From assembly GCA_949287905.1 (NCBI GenBank), contig CASEHX010000028.1, positions 22,681-86,680 on the forward strand: a stretch of DNA of 64,000 bases, read 5' to 3'. Every line of letters begins with the position of its first letter. Positions within the stretch are counted from its first letter, which is position 1. Both the position numbers and the translations under genes were made by a program. Of the stretch, positions 30,169-39,694 are shown piece after piece. This DNA is from an uncultured Olsenella sp. (GTDB lineage Bacteria > Actinomycetota > Coriobacteriia > Coriobacteriales > Atopobiaceae). The notes under the pieces are model-generated. The model made no database searches and was not told the DNA's origin. It saw only the letters and a list, made by a program, of their open reading frames with translations.

Positions 30169-31458
30169 ATGCAGAAAAGAGCACTGACACGTCGCTCCTT
30201 CCTCGGGCTCTCCGCCGCCGCGGCGGCCGGTCTCGCGCTCACGGGCTGCGAGGGCGAGCGCGCCGACGGCAAGACCGAGGTGGAGATCGTCAACTACAAG
30301 ATGGAGGCGGCCTCCTACTTCGAGGGCCTCGAGGCACAGTTCAACGAGCAGAGCGACGACATCTTCCTCAACTTTGACAGCCCCAACGACGCCGTCACGA
30401 TCATGAAGACGCGCTTCGTCCGTGACGACTATCCCGAGGTCGTTGCCATCGGCGGCGACGCCACCTACGCGGACTTCGTTGACTCCGAGATGCTCGCCGA
30501 CGTCTCCGACTACCCCGGGATGGCCAACGTGTCTCCTGCCTACCAGGAGATCATGAAGAGCCTCACCTACGTTCCCATGGACGGCATCTATGGCGTTCCC
30601 TATGTGGCAAACGCCGCCGGCATGCTCTACAACAGGGACATGTTTGCCGAGAAGGGCTGGCAGATTCCCACCACGTGGGACGAGTTCATCGAGCTCTGCG
30701 AGACCATCAAGGCCGAGGGCGAGGTCCTTCCGCTCTATCTGGGCTATCGCGATACCTGGACCATTCTCTCCCCGTGGAACTCCATGCTCGTCCAGCTCGT
30801 TCCCGAGGACCTCACGCGTCAGGTCAACGCCGGAAACGCCAAGTTCTCCGACTACTACCGCGCCCCCGCCGAGAAGCTCCTGAAGCTCCTCGACTATGCC
30901 GAGCCCGGTCCGCTCGCCTACAGCTACAACGACGCCTGCACCGCCTTCGCGCGCGGCCAGAGCGCCATGTATCCCTGCGGCTCGTTTGCCGTCCCGCAGA
31001 TCCTGCAGGTGAACCCCGAGATGAACGTCGGCCTGTTCGCGATGCCCGCGGCGGACGACCCCGATGACCGCATCGTGGTCTCCGGCGTGGACCTCTGCTG
31101 GAACATCTGCCAGGCAAAGTCGGACAAGAAGGACCCCATCTACAAGGTCATCGACTTCCTCGCCGACCAGGAGAACCTCCAGGCCTACATCGACGACCAG
31201 AAGGCCATCCCCTGCACCGAGGGCGACTTCACGCTCGACCCGCTCTTCGACGACATCCTCGACTTCATCGACGAGGGCAGGCTCATCGACTATCCCGACC
31301 ACTCCTACCCGTCGGCCATGGCCTGCGACACCGTCCTCCAGGGTCTCATCAACGACCAGGACGTCGACGCGTTCCTCGCCAAGTGGGACTCGGATTGGCA
31401 GCGCTACAACAAGACCGTCATGCGCACGGTCCAGGAATACGAAGCGAATCAGGGATAA
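30169..31458 (+). CDS. Sugar ABC transporter substrate-binding lipoprotein
   Basis: Extracellular solute-binding protein of family 1, 429 residues. The N-terminus MQKRALTRRSFLGLSAAAAAGLALTGC carries twin arginines and a lipobox LTGC, so it is a membrane-anchored lipoprotein, possibly Tat-exported. Typical family-1 features follow: KTEVEIVNYKMEA, an early MKTRFVRDDYPEVVAIGGD segment, and the AFARGQSAMYPCGSF block. Genomic context with GH36 suggests raffinose-family sugars or melibiose as ligand. AAGGAGG precedes the ATG at 30169, 18 nt after the ATPase gene. Confidence 0.9.
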   Translation: MQKRALTRRSFLGLSAAAAAGLALTGCEGERADGKTEVEIVNYKMEAASYFEGLEAQFNEQSDDIFLNFDSPNDAVTIMKTRFVRDDYPEVVAIGGDATYADFVDSEMLADVSDYPGMANVSPAYQEIMKSLTYVPMDGIYGVPYVANAAGMLYNRDMFAEKGWQIPTTWDEFIELCETIKAEGEVLPLYLGYRDTWTILSPWNSMLVQLVPEDLTRQVNAGNAKFSDYYRAPAEKLLKLLDYAEPGPLAYSYNDACTAFARGQSAMYPCGSFAVPQILQVNPEMNVGLFAMPAADDPDDRIVVSGVDLCWNICQAKSDKKDPIYKVIDFLADQENLQAYIDDQKAIPCTEGDFTLDPLFDDILDFIDEGRLIDYPDHSYPSAMACDTVLQGLINDQDVDAFLAKWDSDWQRYNKTVMRTVQEYEANQG

Positions 31459-31470
31459 GGAGGGAAACTG

Positions 31471-32340
31471 ATGGCAAATCTCGCAACGACCAAGGCGGGG
31501 TCTGACAGGAACCGCACCTTCCTCATGATTCTGATCCCGGTGCTCGTCCTGTTTGTGGCCTTCAACACGATTCCGCTGCTCACGGGCTTCTTCTACAGCT
31601 TCACCAACTCCAAGGGCTACGGTCCCTTCGAGATCATCGGGCTCCAGAACTACATCGACCTGTTCCAGGACGCCCGCGTGGGCAACTCGTACCTGTTCAC
31701 CTTCAAGCTCGCCGTGGTCTCCACGATCCTCGTGAACGTGCTCTCGCTCATCCTGGCCATCGGCCTCTCGAGCAAGATCAAGTTCAAGAGCGCCCTGCGC
31801 GGCCTGTACTTTGTCCCGCGCATCCTCGGCGCCCTCGTCGTGGGCTACGTCTTCACGTACTTCTTCACCTACATCGTCCCCGCGGTGACGGGCACCGACT
31901 CGATCCTCGCGAGCGCCGACTGGGCGTGGATCGGAATCGTGGTCGTGCTCGTGTGGCAGGCGTGCGCCCAGACCACGATCATCTACATCACCGGTCTCTC
32001 CTCGGTCCCCGAGGACGTCTACGAGGCCGGCTCGCTCGACGGCGCCACGGGTTGGAACAAGTTCCGCTACCTCACGTTCCCGCTCATCATGCCCTCCATC
32101 ACCACGAACATGGTCCTCGTCATGAAGGACATGCTCATGGTCTTCGACCAGATCGTGGCAATGACGGGCGGCGGTCCCGCCAACTCCACCGAGTCCATCT
32201 CGTACCTCATCTACGAGAACGGCCTCAACAACAGTCAGTTTGGCTTCCAGTGCGCAAACGCGGTGCTCTTCTTCATCCTCATCGCCGTGGTCTCCATCGC
32301 GCAGACGAAGTTCCTGAACAGTAAGGAGGAGCAGCTCTAA
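31471..32340 (+). CDS. Sugar ABC transporter permease (MsmF/MalF type)
   Basis: First membrane subunit of the importer, 289 residues with six predicted helices. The coupling-loop signature is EDVYEAGSLDGATGWNKFRYLTFPLIMPS (EAA motif), and it ends with the usual FLNSKEEQL. AAGGAGG precedes the ATG at 31471. Its stop codon overlaps the start of the second permease gene by one base, which indicates translational coupling. Confidence 0.92.
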   Translation: MANLATTKAGSDRNRTFLMILIPVLVLFVAFNTIPLLTGFFYSFTNSKGYGPFEIIGLQNYIDLFQDARVGNSYLFTFKLAVVSTILVNVLSLILAIGLSSKIKFKSALRGLYFVPRILGALVVGYVFTYFFTYIVPAVTGTDSILASADWAWIGIVVVLVWQACAQTTIIYITGLSSVPEDVYEAGSLDGATGWNKFRYLTFPLIMPSITTNMVLVMKDMLMVFDQIVAMTGGGPANSTESISYLIYENGLNNSQFGFQCANAVLFFILIAVVSIAQTKFLNSKEEQL

Positions 32341-33197
32341 TGGCTAACAACACTGTTCCTACCAAGGTCAAGGAGCGGGTGAACTGGCCCGTCACGATCC
32401 TGCTCATGATCGGTACCCTCACGGTCCTCTTCCCGCTCTACATGGCCGTGGTCATCGCCTTCAAGGACCCCTCCGAGATGACCAACGACATCGCGGGCAT
32501 TCTCTCCCTGCCCGCCACGTGGTCCCTCGACAACTTCATCGAGGCCATCGAGGTCACCGACTTCTTCCACTCGTTCCTGAACTCGCTCATCATCACCGTC
32601 GTCGCCGTGGTCGTCTCCATCCTCATCCACAGCCTCGCGGCGTATGCCATCGGGCGCAACATGGACAAGAAGAAGCTCTTCAAGGCGTCCTACTACTTCA
32701 TCGTGGCCGGCATGTACGTGCCCTTCGCCATCCTGATGATGCCGCTCGTCAAGCAGACGGCCATGATGCACCTTGACAACATGTTCGGCGTCATGATCCT
32801 CTACGTCGTGTTCTACATGCCCATGAACATGATGCTCTACACGGGCTACCTGAGGAATATCCCGACCGCCCTCGAGGAGGCGGCCCGCGTAGACGGCGCG
32901 TCCACCTGGACCACCTACTGGAAGGTCATCTTCCCGCTCATGAAGCCCATGCACGCCACCGTTGCCGTCATCACCGGCCTGGCCGTGTGGAACGACGTCA
33001 TGACCCCGCTCGTCATCATGGGCGGCTCCGGCGTCAACACCCTGCCGCTCGCGCAGATGAGCTTCCAGACGCAGTTCGGCACGAACTACAACCTGGCGTT
33101 TGCCTCCTACCTGCTTGCCATGCTCCCGATGATCATCTTCTACATCGTGGCGCAGAAGCAGATCATCGGCGGCGTCACCAACGGTGCCGTGAAGTAG
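32340..33197 (+). CDS. Sugar ABC transporter permease (MsmG/MalG type)
   Basis: Second membrane subunit, 285 residues, six predicted helices. The EAA motif appears as ALEEAARVDGASTWTTYWKVIFPLMKP, and the C-terminus ends with QKQIIGGVTNGAVK, typical of MalG/MsmG proteins (GxVKG-like end). The start is coupled to the previous stop (TAATG), with GGAGGAG inside the preceding gene as ribosome site. A hairpin follows before the alpha-galactosidase gene. Confidence 0.92.
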   Translation: MANNTVPTKVKERVNWPVTILLMIGTLTVLFPLYMAVVIAFKDPSEMTNDIAGILSLPATWSLDNFIEAIEVTDFFHSFLNSLIITVVAVVVSILIHSLAAYAIGRNMDKKKLFKASYYFIVAGMYVPFAILMMPLVKQTAMMHLDNMFGVMILYVVFYMPMNMMLYTGYLRNIPTALEEAARVDGASTWTTYWKVIFPLMKPMHATVAVITGLAVWNDVMTPLVIMGGSGVNTLPLAQMSFQTQFGTNYNLAFASYLLAMLPMIIFYIVAQKQIIGGVTNGAVK

Positions 33198-33241
33198 GCC
33201 ACCGTTGAGGAACGTAGGGTATCTGTAAAGATTTCCCCTGG

Positions 33242-33275
33242 CGCCCGGAATCCGTCTTCTGATGGGTTCCGGGCG
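33242..33275 (+). terminator. Hairpin between importer genes and alpha-galactosidase gene
   Basis: A 9-bp stem (CGCCCGGAA at 33242-33250 with its complement at 33267-33275) and a 16-nt loop, without a good T-tract. It may be a partial terminator that lowers expression of the galactosidase relative to the importer. Confidence 0.5.
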
Positions 33276-33335
33276 TCCCCCGGATGCGCTACATTCGCCA
33301 TTGCACTTTTCGCCCACGAGAGAAATCGAGGAACC

Positions 33336-35525
33336 ATGCCCCTGTCGTACGACGCCCCCGCGCGCCTCCTCACCATCTCAACGGATAACTCCACCTATCA
33401 GATGAAGGTCGACGAGTACGGCTACCTGCTCCACCTCTACTATGGCGCACGTGCGGAGGGGGACCTGTCCTACCTCCTCACGTACTGCGACCGCAGCGGC
33501 ATGTGCGGCTGCCCGCACGACGTGGCGGACCGCACCTACTCGCTCGACGTTCTCCCGCAGGAGTACCCCTTCCAGGGCTCCGGTGACATGCGCAGCCCGA
33601 TGCTGCTCGTCCGCGACGCCGAGGGCACCTTTGGCTGCGACCTGCGCTACAAGCGCCATGAGATCCGTCCGGGCAAGTACGACCTTCCGGGGCTTCCCGC
33701 CGTCTACGCGGGCGAGAAGGACGACGCCGAGACCCTCTCGGTGACGCTCGCCGACGAGCGCCTGGGCCTCGAGGTCGAGCTGCTCTACGGCGTCCTGCCC
33801 AGGCTCGACGTCATCACCCGCGCCGCGATCGTCCGCAACAACGGGGGCGCCCGCGTCACCGTGGAGAAGCTCCAGAGCGCCTGCCTCGACTTCGTCACCG
33901 GCGACTTCGACGTCATCACCTTCGACGGCCGCCACGCGATGGAGCGCCGTCCCACGCGTCGTCACCTCCAGAACGGCTCGCTCTCCGTGGGCAGCCGCCG
34001 CGGCATGTCCTCCAACCAGTACAACCCGGTCATGATCGCCTGCGACCACGCCGCCACCGAGACCTCGGGCCGCTGCTGGTCCATGAGCTTCGTCTACAGC
34101 GGCGGGTTCCTCGCCGAGGCCGAGCGTGACCAGTACGACCAGTCCCGCATCCAGATGGGCCTTGACGACGACCTCTTCTCCTACCCGCTCGAGCCGGGCG
34201 AGAAGATCGTGGCGCCCGAGGTCATCATGACCTACTCGGGTGCCGGCCTGGAGAGGGTCTCCCACAACCTGCACCGCTGCATTCGTCGCAACGTCTGCCG
34301 CGGCCCCTGGCGCGACGCCCCGCGCCCCATCCTCATCAACAGCTGGGAGGCCTGCTACTTCGACTTCACGGGCGACAAGCTCGTGGAGCTTGCGAAGAAG
34401 GCTTCCGAGCTGGGGCTGGACATGCTCGTCATGGACGACGGCTGGTTTGGCGCGCGCAACGACGACCACCGCGGCCTCGGTGACTGGCAGCCCAACATGG
34501 CCAAACTCGGCGGCACGGTGGCCGACCTCGCCCGCCGCGTGAACGAGGTGGGCCTGGGCTTTGGCATCTGGGTGGAGCCGGAGATGGTGAACGAGGACTC
34601 CGACCTCTTCCGCGCGCACCCCGACTGGGCGCTCACCGTCCCCGGCAAGGAGCCCGTGCTCGGCCGCGACCAGCTGGTGCTGGACCTCTCGCGCGCCGAG
34701 GTGCGCGACAACCTCTTCGAGCAGCTCTGCGCCGTGCTCGACCAGGGTGGCATCGACTACGTCAAGTGGGACTACAACCGCTCGATCGTGGACGTCTACT
34801 CCCGCACCGCGAGCGACCAGGGCAAGGTCCTCTACGACTACATGCTCGGCCTCTACGACCTTCTCGAGCGCGTTCGCTCCCGCTACCCGGAGCTCCTCAT
34901 CGAGGGCTGCTCTGCGGGCGGCGGCCGCTTTGACGCGGGCATGCTCTACTACACGCCCCAGATCTGGACGTCCGACAACACCGACGCGCGCAACCGCCTG
35001 GAGATCCAGTACGGCACCTCGTTCGGCTACCCGTGCTCGGCGATGGGCGCGCACGTCTCCGCCTGCCCCAACGAGATCACCGGCCGCACCGTTCCTCTCG
35101 GCGCCCGCGGGACCGTGGCCATGGGCGGCGGGGCATTTGGCTACGAGCTCGACCTCATGGAGCTGAACGACCGCGCCTGCGAGCTCATCCGGAGCCAGGT
35201 CAACACCTACCGCACGATCGAGCACCTCGTGCGCGAGGGCCTCTTCTACCGCCTCACCGACCCCAAGGACGCCACGGTCGCGGCCTGGGAGTTCGTCTCC
35301 GAGGACGGCTCCGAGGCGCTCGTCTGCGCCGTGGTGACGCGCGTTGACGGCTACGGACTCGCCAACTACGTCGTGCCGCGCGGCCTCACGCCCGGTGCGC
35401 GCTACCGCATGGTGAGCAACGGACGCGTCTACTCGGCCGACGCCCTCATGGACATGGGCCTGCCCGTCTCCGTGCCCGCCACGCCGTACGAGAGCTTCAT
35501 GTATCGCTTCGAGCGGGTCGACTAG
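33336..35525 (+). CDS. Alpha-galactosidase, glycoside hydrolase family 36
   Basis: Cytosolic alpha-galactosidase of 729 residues that releases galactose from melibiose, raffinose or stachyose taken up by the neighbouring importer. GH36 hallmarks: LINSWEACYFDF, MDDGWFGARNDD, WVEPEMVN, the nucleophile aspartate in VKWDYNR near residue 478, EGCSAGGGRFD, and the acid/base aspartate in WTSDNTDARNRL near 548. An N-terminal beta-supersandwich domain precedes the TIM barrel. The length is typical of the bacterial AgaA/RafA type. No signal peptide. The ATG at 33336 has GAGAAATCGAGG upstream. It is the last gene of the cluster, followed by a clear terminator. Confidence 0.94.
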   Translation: MPLSYDAPARLLTISTDNSTYQMKVDEYGYLLHLYYGARAEGDLSYLLTYCDRSGMCGCPHDVADRTYSLDVLPQEYPFQGSGDMRSPMLLVRDAEGTFGCDLRYKRHEIRPGKYDLPGLPAVYAGEKDDAETLSVTLADERLGLEVELLYGVLPRLDVITRAAIVRNNGGARVTVEKLQSACLDFVTGDFDVITFDGRHAMERRPTRRHLQNGSLSVGSRRGMSSNQYNPVMIACDHAATETSGRCWSMSFVYSGGFLAEAERDQYDQSRIQMGLDDDLFSYPLEPGEKIVAPEVIMTYSGAGLERVSHNLHRCIRRNVCRGPWRDAPRPILINSWEACYFDFTGDKLVELAKKASELGLDMLVMDDGWFGARNDDHRGLGDWQPNMAKLGGTVADLARRVNEVGLGFGIWVEPEMVNEDSDLFRAHPDWALTVPGKEPVLGRDQLVLDLSRAEVRDNLFEQLCAVLDQGGIDYVKWDYNRSIVDVYSRTASDQGKVLYDYMLGLYDLLERVRSRYPELLIEGCSAGGGRFDAGMLYYTPQIWTSDNTDARNRLEIQYGTSFGYPCSAMGAHVSACPNEITGRTVPLGARGTVAMGGGAFGYELDLMELNDRACELIRSQVNTYRTIEHLVREGLFYRLTDPKDATVAAWEFVSEDGSEALVCAVVTRVDGYGLANYVVPRGLTPGARYRMVSNGRVYSADALMDMGLPVSVPATPYESFMYRFERVD

Positions 35526-35545
35526 TCGCTCGGTACGCACGGTTG

Positions 35546-35590
35546 GCCGCCCCGGGCTTCTCTCCGAGAAACCCGGGGCGGCGCGTCTTC
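35546..35590 (+). terminator. Terminator of the alpha-galactosidase operon
   Basis: A perfect 11-bp GC stem (35546-35556 with 35572-35582), extended inside by TTCTC/GAGAA pairing, followed by GCGTCTTC. It lies about 20 nt after the galactosidase stop. Confidence 0.75.
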
Positions 35591-35598
35591 GGTGACAA

Positions 35599-35660
35599 TG
35601 TGACAAAGGGGTCGTAGCCAACTGTCACATGTGACAAAGGGGTCGTAGCCAACTGTCACA
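35599..35660. repeat. Exact tandem duplicate of a GTGACAAAGGGG palindrome variant
   Basis: A 31-nt unit starting TGTGACAAAGGGGTCG occurs at 35599-35629 and again, identically, at 35630-35660. Only the outer TGTGACA/TGTCACA arms pair; the centre (GTCGTAGCCAAC) differs from the copies at 12674. It lies between two convergent genes and may terminate the GH13 gene from the other strand. Confidence 0.8.
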
Positions 35661-35663
35661 TGG

Positions 35664-37355
35664 CTAGCTGGCAATCCAGGCGGTGGCGTCGGTGGGGAGC
35701 TTGCCGTCCACGAGGGCGGCGCTGGCGAGAAGGACCTCGCCGGCGGGCAGCGCCACGGAGGCGGCGCCGAAGTTGGTCACGCTCGTGAGCACCCGTCCGT
35801 CCGCTGCGGGGCGGCGGTAGGCGATGACCTGGTCGCCGTAGCCGTCCGCCCACGTGAGCGACGTGTCGCCGGTGGCCGTGAGCAGCTCGGCGCGCGCGGC
35901 GAGCGCGCGGCGGTAGAACTTGAGCATGGAGTCCTTCTCGGTCTCCTCGATGTCCACGGCGTGCTGGGCAAACCACTCGGGCTGGGGAAGGTGCGCGGGC
36001 TCGTGCTCCGCGGGAGCGGAGAAGCCAAAGTCACCGGACTCGTCAACGGCCTTCCAGGGCAGCGGCACGCGGCAGCCGTCGCGGCCCTTGATGGCGTCGC
36101 CGTGGCTCGTCATGGCCGCCTCGGGGTCCTCGAGCGCGCCCCAGGGGATGTCCGCAACCTCAAAGAGCCCCAGCTCCTCGCCCTGGTAGAGATAGACCGA
36201 GCCAGGAAGGCCCAGCTCCATGAGAAGCGCGGCGCGGGCGCGGCGGGTGCCGAGATCGCGGTCCTCGTAGTAGGTCTTGCCGTCGCGGAGCAGCCAGTCG
36301 TTCACGAGCTGGTGGTGCACCGCGGAGCGGACCTGCGGCAGGCCGTAGCGCGTGGGGTGGCGCGGCATGTCGTGGTTGGAGAGGACCCAGGTGGTGGTGG
36401 AGCGGGAGCGCTCGGCCGCGGCGAGGCCCTCCTCAATGGCCAGGCGCAGCTCGTCGGCAAACCAGCCCGCCTTGGAGAGCTCGAAGTTGAAGACCTGCCC
36501 CAGCTCCTCGGGGGAGGCGTACATCCACTGGTGCTCGGGGACGACCCACGCCTCGGCAACGGCAAAGCGCGCGGGCTCGTACTCATTGAAGACCTGGCGC
36601 CACTCGCGGTAGATCTCGTGGACCTCGGGGCGGTCCCACAGGGGGTTCTCGTCTCCGGGCTCGCCCTGGTCGGGATCGTCGGGCCACTCGTCGAGCGGGC
36701 GGCTCTCGAGGTCCTTGGCCAGCGCGTGCGCCACGTCGATGCGGAAGCCGTCCGCCCCGCGGTCGCTCCAGAAGCGCAGCGTCCTCTTGAAGTCCTCGCG
36801 CACCTCGGGGTTCTTCCAGTTGAGGTCCGCCTGCTCCACGGCAAAGAGGTGCAGGTACCACTCGCCGTCGCCCACCGGCTTCCAGCCGGGCCCGCCAAAG
36901 GTGGACTTCCAGCCGTTGGGGGGCAGCTCGCCGTTCTCGCCGCGACCGGGGCGGAAGATGTAGCGGTCGCGCTCCGGGGAGCCGGGGCCCGCCGCCAGCG
37001 CGGCCTTGAACCACTCGTGCTCGGTGGAGGTGTGGTTGGGGACGATGTCCACGATCACCTTGATGCCCGCGGCGTGCGCGGCGGCGGCCATCTCGTCAAA
37101 GTCCTCGAGCGTCCCCAGACGCGGGTCCACGTTGCGGTAGTCCGCCACGTCGTAGCCGCCGTCGGCGAGCGGGGAGGGGTAGAACGGGGAGAGCCAGATC
37201 GCGTTGATCCCCAGGGAGCGCAGGTAGTCCATGTGGGCGGTGATGCCCTTGATGTCGCCGAGGCCGTCGCCGTTGGCGTCGTAGAAGCTGCGCGGGTACA
37301 CCTGGTACACCACCGCCTGCTTCCACCACTCCTCGTTTCCGTTGATGAGCGTCAT
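35664..37355 (-). CDS. GH13 alpha-glucosidase (oligo-1,6-glucosidase-like)
   Basis: Cytosolic alpha-amylase-superfamily glucosidase of 563 residues. GH13 regions: VVYQVYPRSFYDANGDGLGDIKGI, DIVPNHTS (region I), GFRIDVAHAL with the nucleophile Asp (II), VAEAW with the acid/base Glu (III), and LSNHDMPR (IV). The QPDLNW-like VEQADLNWKNPEVR block fits alpha-glucosidases and oligo-1,6-glucosidases. Likely substrates are maltodextrins, isomaltose or sucrose. AAAGGAG precedes the ATG at 37355. It follows malQ and glgP on the minus strand, consistent with glycogen or maltodextrin breakdown. Confidence 0.9.
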   Translation of the reverse strand: MTLINGNEEWWKQAVVYQVYPRSFYDANGDGLGDIKGITAHMDYLRSLGINAIWLSPFYPSPLADGGYDVADYRNVDPRLGTLEDFDEMAAAAHAAGIKVIVDIVPNHTSTEHEWFKAALAAGPGSPERDRYIFRPGRGENGELPPNGWKSTFGGPGWKPVGDGEWYLHLFAVEQADLNWKNPEVREDFKRTLRFWSDRGADGFRIDVAHALAKDLESRPLDEWPDDPDQGEPGDENPLWDRPEVHEIYREWRQVFNEYEPARFAVAEAWVVPEHQWMYASPEELGQVFNFELSKAGWFADELRLAIEEGLAAAERSRSTTTWVLSNHDMPRHPTRYGLPQVRSAVHHQLVNDWLLRDGKTYYEDRDLGTRRARAALLMELGLPGSVYLYQGEELGLFEVADIPWGALEDPEAAMTSHGDAIKGRDGCRVPLPWKAVDESGDFGFSAPAEHEPAHLPQPEWFAQHAVDIEETEKDSMLKFYRRALAARAELLTATGDTSLTWADGYGDQVIAYRRPAADGRVLTSVTNFGAASVALPAGEVLLASAALVDGKLPTDATAWIAS

Positions 37356-37378
37356 GTCGTTCTCCTTTCTTGATCAGG

Positions 37379-37413
37379 GTGATTCAAAAGGGGACAGTCC
37401 CCTTTTGAATCAC
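37379..37413. repeat. GATTCAAAAGGGG palindrome between glgP and the GH13 gene
   Basis: A perfect palindrome beginning GTGATTCAAAAGGGGAC, with a half-copy TTTTGAATCA directly after it (to 37423). It sits between two co-oriented genes and may lower read-through from glgP. Confidence 0.75.
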
Positions 37414-37428
37414 TTTTGAATCATTCGC

Positions 37429-39693
37429 TTACGAGAGGTGCCAGATGTCGCGGTCGTACTCGCAGATGGTGCGGTCGGACGAGAAGAACCCGGACCTCGC
37501 CACGTTCACGAGGGTCTTCTCGCCCCAGGCGGCGCGGTCCTCGAAGTCCGCGAGGCAGCGCTCCTTCACCGCCACGTAGTCGCGCGCGTCGAGCAGCGCC
37601 ATGAAGTAGTCCTTGGCGACAAAGTCCCGGTAGACGCGGGTGATGCAGCCCGCGTCGCCGCGTGCGAGCAGCTCGGGCGAGCAGATGAAGTCGAGGACCT
37701 CGGCGAGCTCGCCGTCCGCCCGCCAGACGTCCCACGGGTGATAGTCGCCCCGGTCGTAGAGGCCGATGACGTCCTCGGAGGAGCGGCCGAAGAGGTAGAT
37801 GTTCTCGCGCCCCACGAGCTCCGCGATCTCCACGTTGGCGCCGTCGAGCGTTCCCAGCGTGAGGGCGCCGTTTGCCATGAACTTCATGTTGGAGGTGCCG
37901 CTCGCCTCCTTGGAGGCAAGAGAGATCTGCTCGGAGACGTCCGCTGCGGGGATGAGGTGCTCGGCCGCCGTGACGTTGTAGTTCTCCACAAAGACAAGGC
38001 GCAGCCACGGCGAAGCCTCCGGGTCCTCGGCGATGAGGCGCCCAAGGGCCAGGAGCAGCGCGATCGTGTCCTTGGCCAGGGTGTAGGCCGGCGCCGCCTT
38101 TGCGCCAAAGACCATCGTCAGCGGTCTATTGGGAACGTTTCCACGCTTGATCTGCAGATACTTCCAGATGGCGTAGAGGGCGTTCATCTGCTGGCGCTTG
38201 TACTGGTGCATGCGCTTGACCTGGATGTCAAAGACCGAGTGCGGGTCGACCCCCACGTTCTTCTCGGCGCGCAGCCACGCGGCAAGGCGCTCCTTGTTGG
38301 CCCCCTTGACCTCCAGGAGCCGCTGGACAAACCCGGCGTCCCCGCGCAGGGCGAGAAGGTCCTCGAGCTTGGAGGCGTCGCGCTTCCAGCCGTCGCCGAT
38401 GGCGTCGGTCAAGAGCGTGGCCAGCGCCGGGTTGCAGCCCATGAGCCAGCGGCGGAAGGTGATGCCGTTGGTCTTGTTGGAGAACTTCTCGGGGTAGAGC
38501 TCGGCAAAGGGCCGCATCTCGGACTCCACGAGGATCTGGGTGTGGAGCGCCGCCACGCCGTTCACCGCATGCGAGAAGTGCACGTCCATGTTGGCCATGT
38601 GCACCACGTCGCCACCGTCGATCACGGCCACGCGCGCGTCGCTCGTGCGCCGGCGGGCGAGCTCGTCAAGCTGGCGGATCACGGGCACGATCCCGGGCGC
38701 CACCTGCTCGAGGTAGGCCATGGGCCAGGTCTCGAGCGCCTCGGCGAGGATCGTGTGGTTGGTGTAGCCGCAGGTGCGCTCCACGATGCCCGCGGCATCC
38801 TCGAAGGCAACGCCGCGCTCCATGAGCAGGCGCACGAGCTCGGGGATCACCATCGAGGGGTGGGTGTCGTTGATGTGTACGGCCACGTGCTCGGCGAGCT
38901 CCTCGGGAGCGAAGCCGCGCTCCTCGAGCTCCGCGAGGATAAGCTGCGCGCCCGCGGACACCATGAAGTACTGCTGGTAGACGCGCAGGAGCCTGCCCGC
39001 CTCGTCGGAGTCGTCGGGGTAGAGGAAGCTCGTGAGGCCGTGCCGCACGTCTCCCTTGTCAAAGGCGATGCCGCGCGCGGGCGCCGGCGACGGCTCCTCC
39101 ACGTCAAAGAGGTGCAGGCGGTTGACCACGCCGTTCTCGTACCCGGGAACCTCGATGTCGTACATGCGCGCCGTGAGCGGTCCAAAGCCAAAGGGCACCG
39201 AGAAGGACGTGCCCGTGTCAATCAGCCAGGACTCGGGCGCAATCCAGGGGTTGGGCTCCTCGCGCTGCACGCCCTCGGAGAGGTCCTGCCGGAAGAGGCC
39301 GTAGTGGTAGTTCAGGCCCACGCCGTCTCCGGGAAGCCCCAGCGAGGCGATGGAGTCGAGGAAGCATGCGGCGAGCCGTCCCAGGCCGCCGTTGCCGAGC
39401 GAGGGCTCGGGCTCGCAGTCCTCCACCGCGGCGAGCGTGGTGCCGTGGGCGGCGAGAACGCGCTCGACCTCGTCCGCCAGGCCGAGGTTCACGAGGTTGG
39501 CGCGAAGGAGCCTCCCCACCAGGAACTCGGCGGAGAAGTAGTACAGCTTGCGGTCTCCCGCTGCCGGACGCAGGCCCGTCTCAAGGTCGCGCACCATGCG
39601 CAGCAGGGCGCAGAAGATCTGCGCGTCCGTGGCGTCGCCGAGGGTGGTGCCCATGTCGGCGAGCGTCTGGTTCAGGCTCTTCTCGATGTCCAT
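37429..39693 (-). CDS. glgP: Glycogen/maltodextrin phosphorylase
   Basis: PLP-dependent phosphorylase that releases glucose 1-phosphate from glycogen or maltodextrin, 754 residues. The PLP lysine lies in EASGTSNMKFMANGALTLGTLDGANVEI. The DIQVKRMHQYKRQQMNALYAI block and GNGGLGRLAACFLDS near the N-terminus are family signatures. The start at 39693 is preceded by GAGGAGAACTGAG. It begins one base after the malQ stop, so the two genes are coupled. An inner DNA site at 38129-38144 resembles the LacI-type operator found upstream of the neighbouring regulator gene. Confidence 0.94.
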   Translation of the reverse strand: MDIEKSLNQTLADMGTTLGDATDAQIFCALLRMVRDLETGLRPAAGDRKLYYFSAEFLVGRLLRANLVNLGLADEVERVLAAHGTTLAAVEDCEPEPSLGNGGLGRLAACFLDSIASLGLPGDGVGLNYHYGLFRQDLSEGVQREEPNPWIAPESWLIDTGTSFSVPFGFGPLTARMYDIEVPGYENGVVNRLHLFDVEEPSPAPARGIAFDKGDVRHGLTSFLYPDDSDEAGRLLRVYQQYFMVSAGAQLILAELEERGFAPEELAEHVAVHINDTHPSMVIPELVRLLMERGVAFEDAAGIVERTCGYTNHTILAEALETWPMAYLEQVAPGIVPVIRQLDELARRRTSDARVAVIDGGDVVHMANMDVHFSHAVNGVAALHTQILVESEMRPFAELYPEKFSNKTNGITFRRWLMGCNPALATLLTDAIGDGWKRDASKLEDLLALRGDAGFVQRLLEVKGANKERLAAWLRAEKNVGVDPHSVFDIQVKRMHQYKRQQMNALYAIWKYLQIKRGNVPNRPLTMVFGAKAAPAYTLAKDTIALLLALGRLIAEDPEASPWLRLVFVENYNVTAAEHLIPAADVSEQISLASKEASGTSNMKFMANGALTLGTLDGANVEIAELVGRENIYLFGRSSEDVIGLYDRGDYHPWDVWRADGELAEVLDFICSPELLARGDAGCITRVYRDFVAKDYFMALLDARDYVAVKERCLADFEDRAAWGEKTLVNVARSGFFSSDRTICEYDRDIWHLS

Positions 39694-39694
39694 C

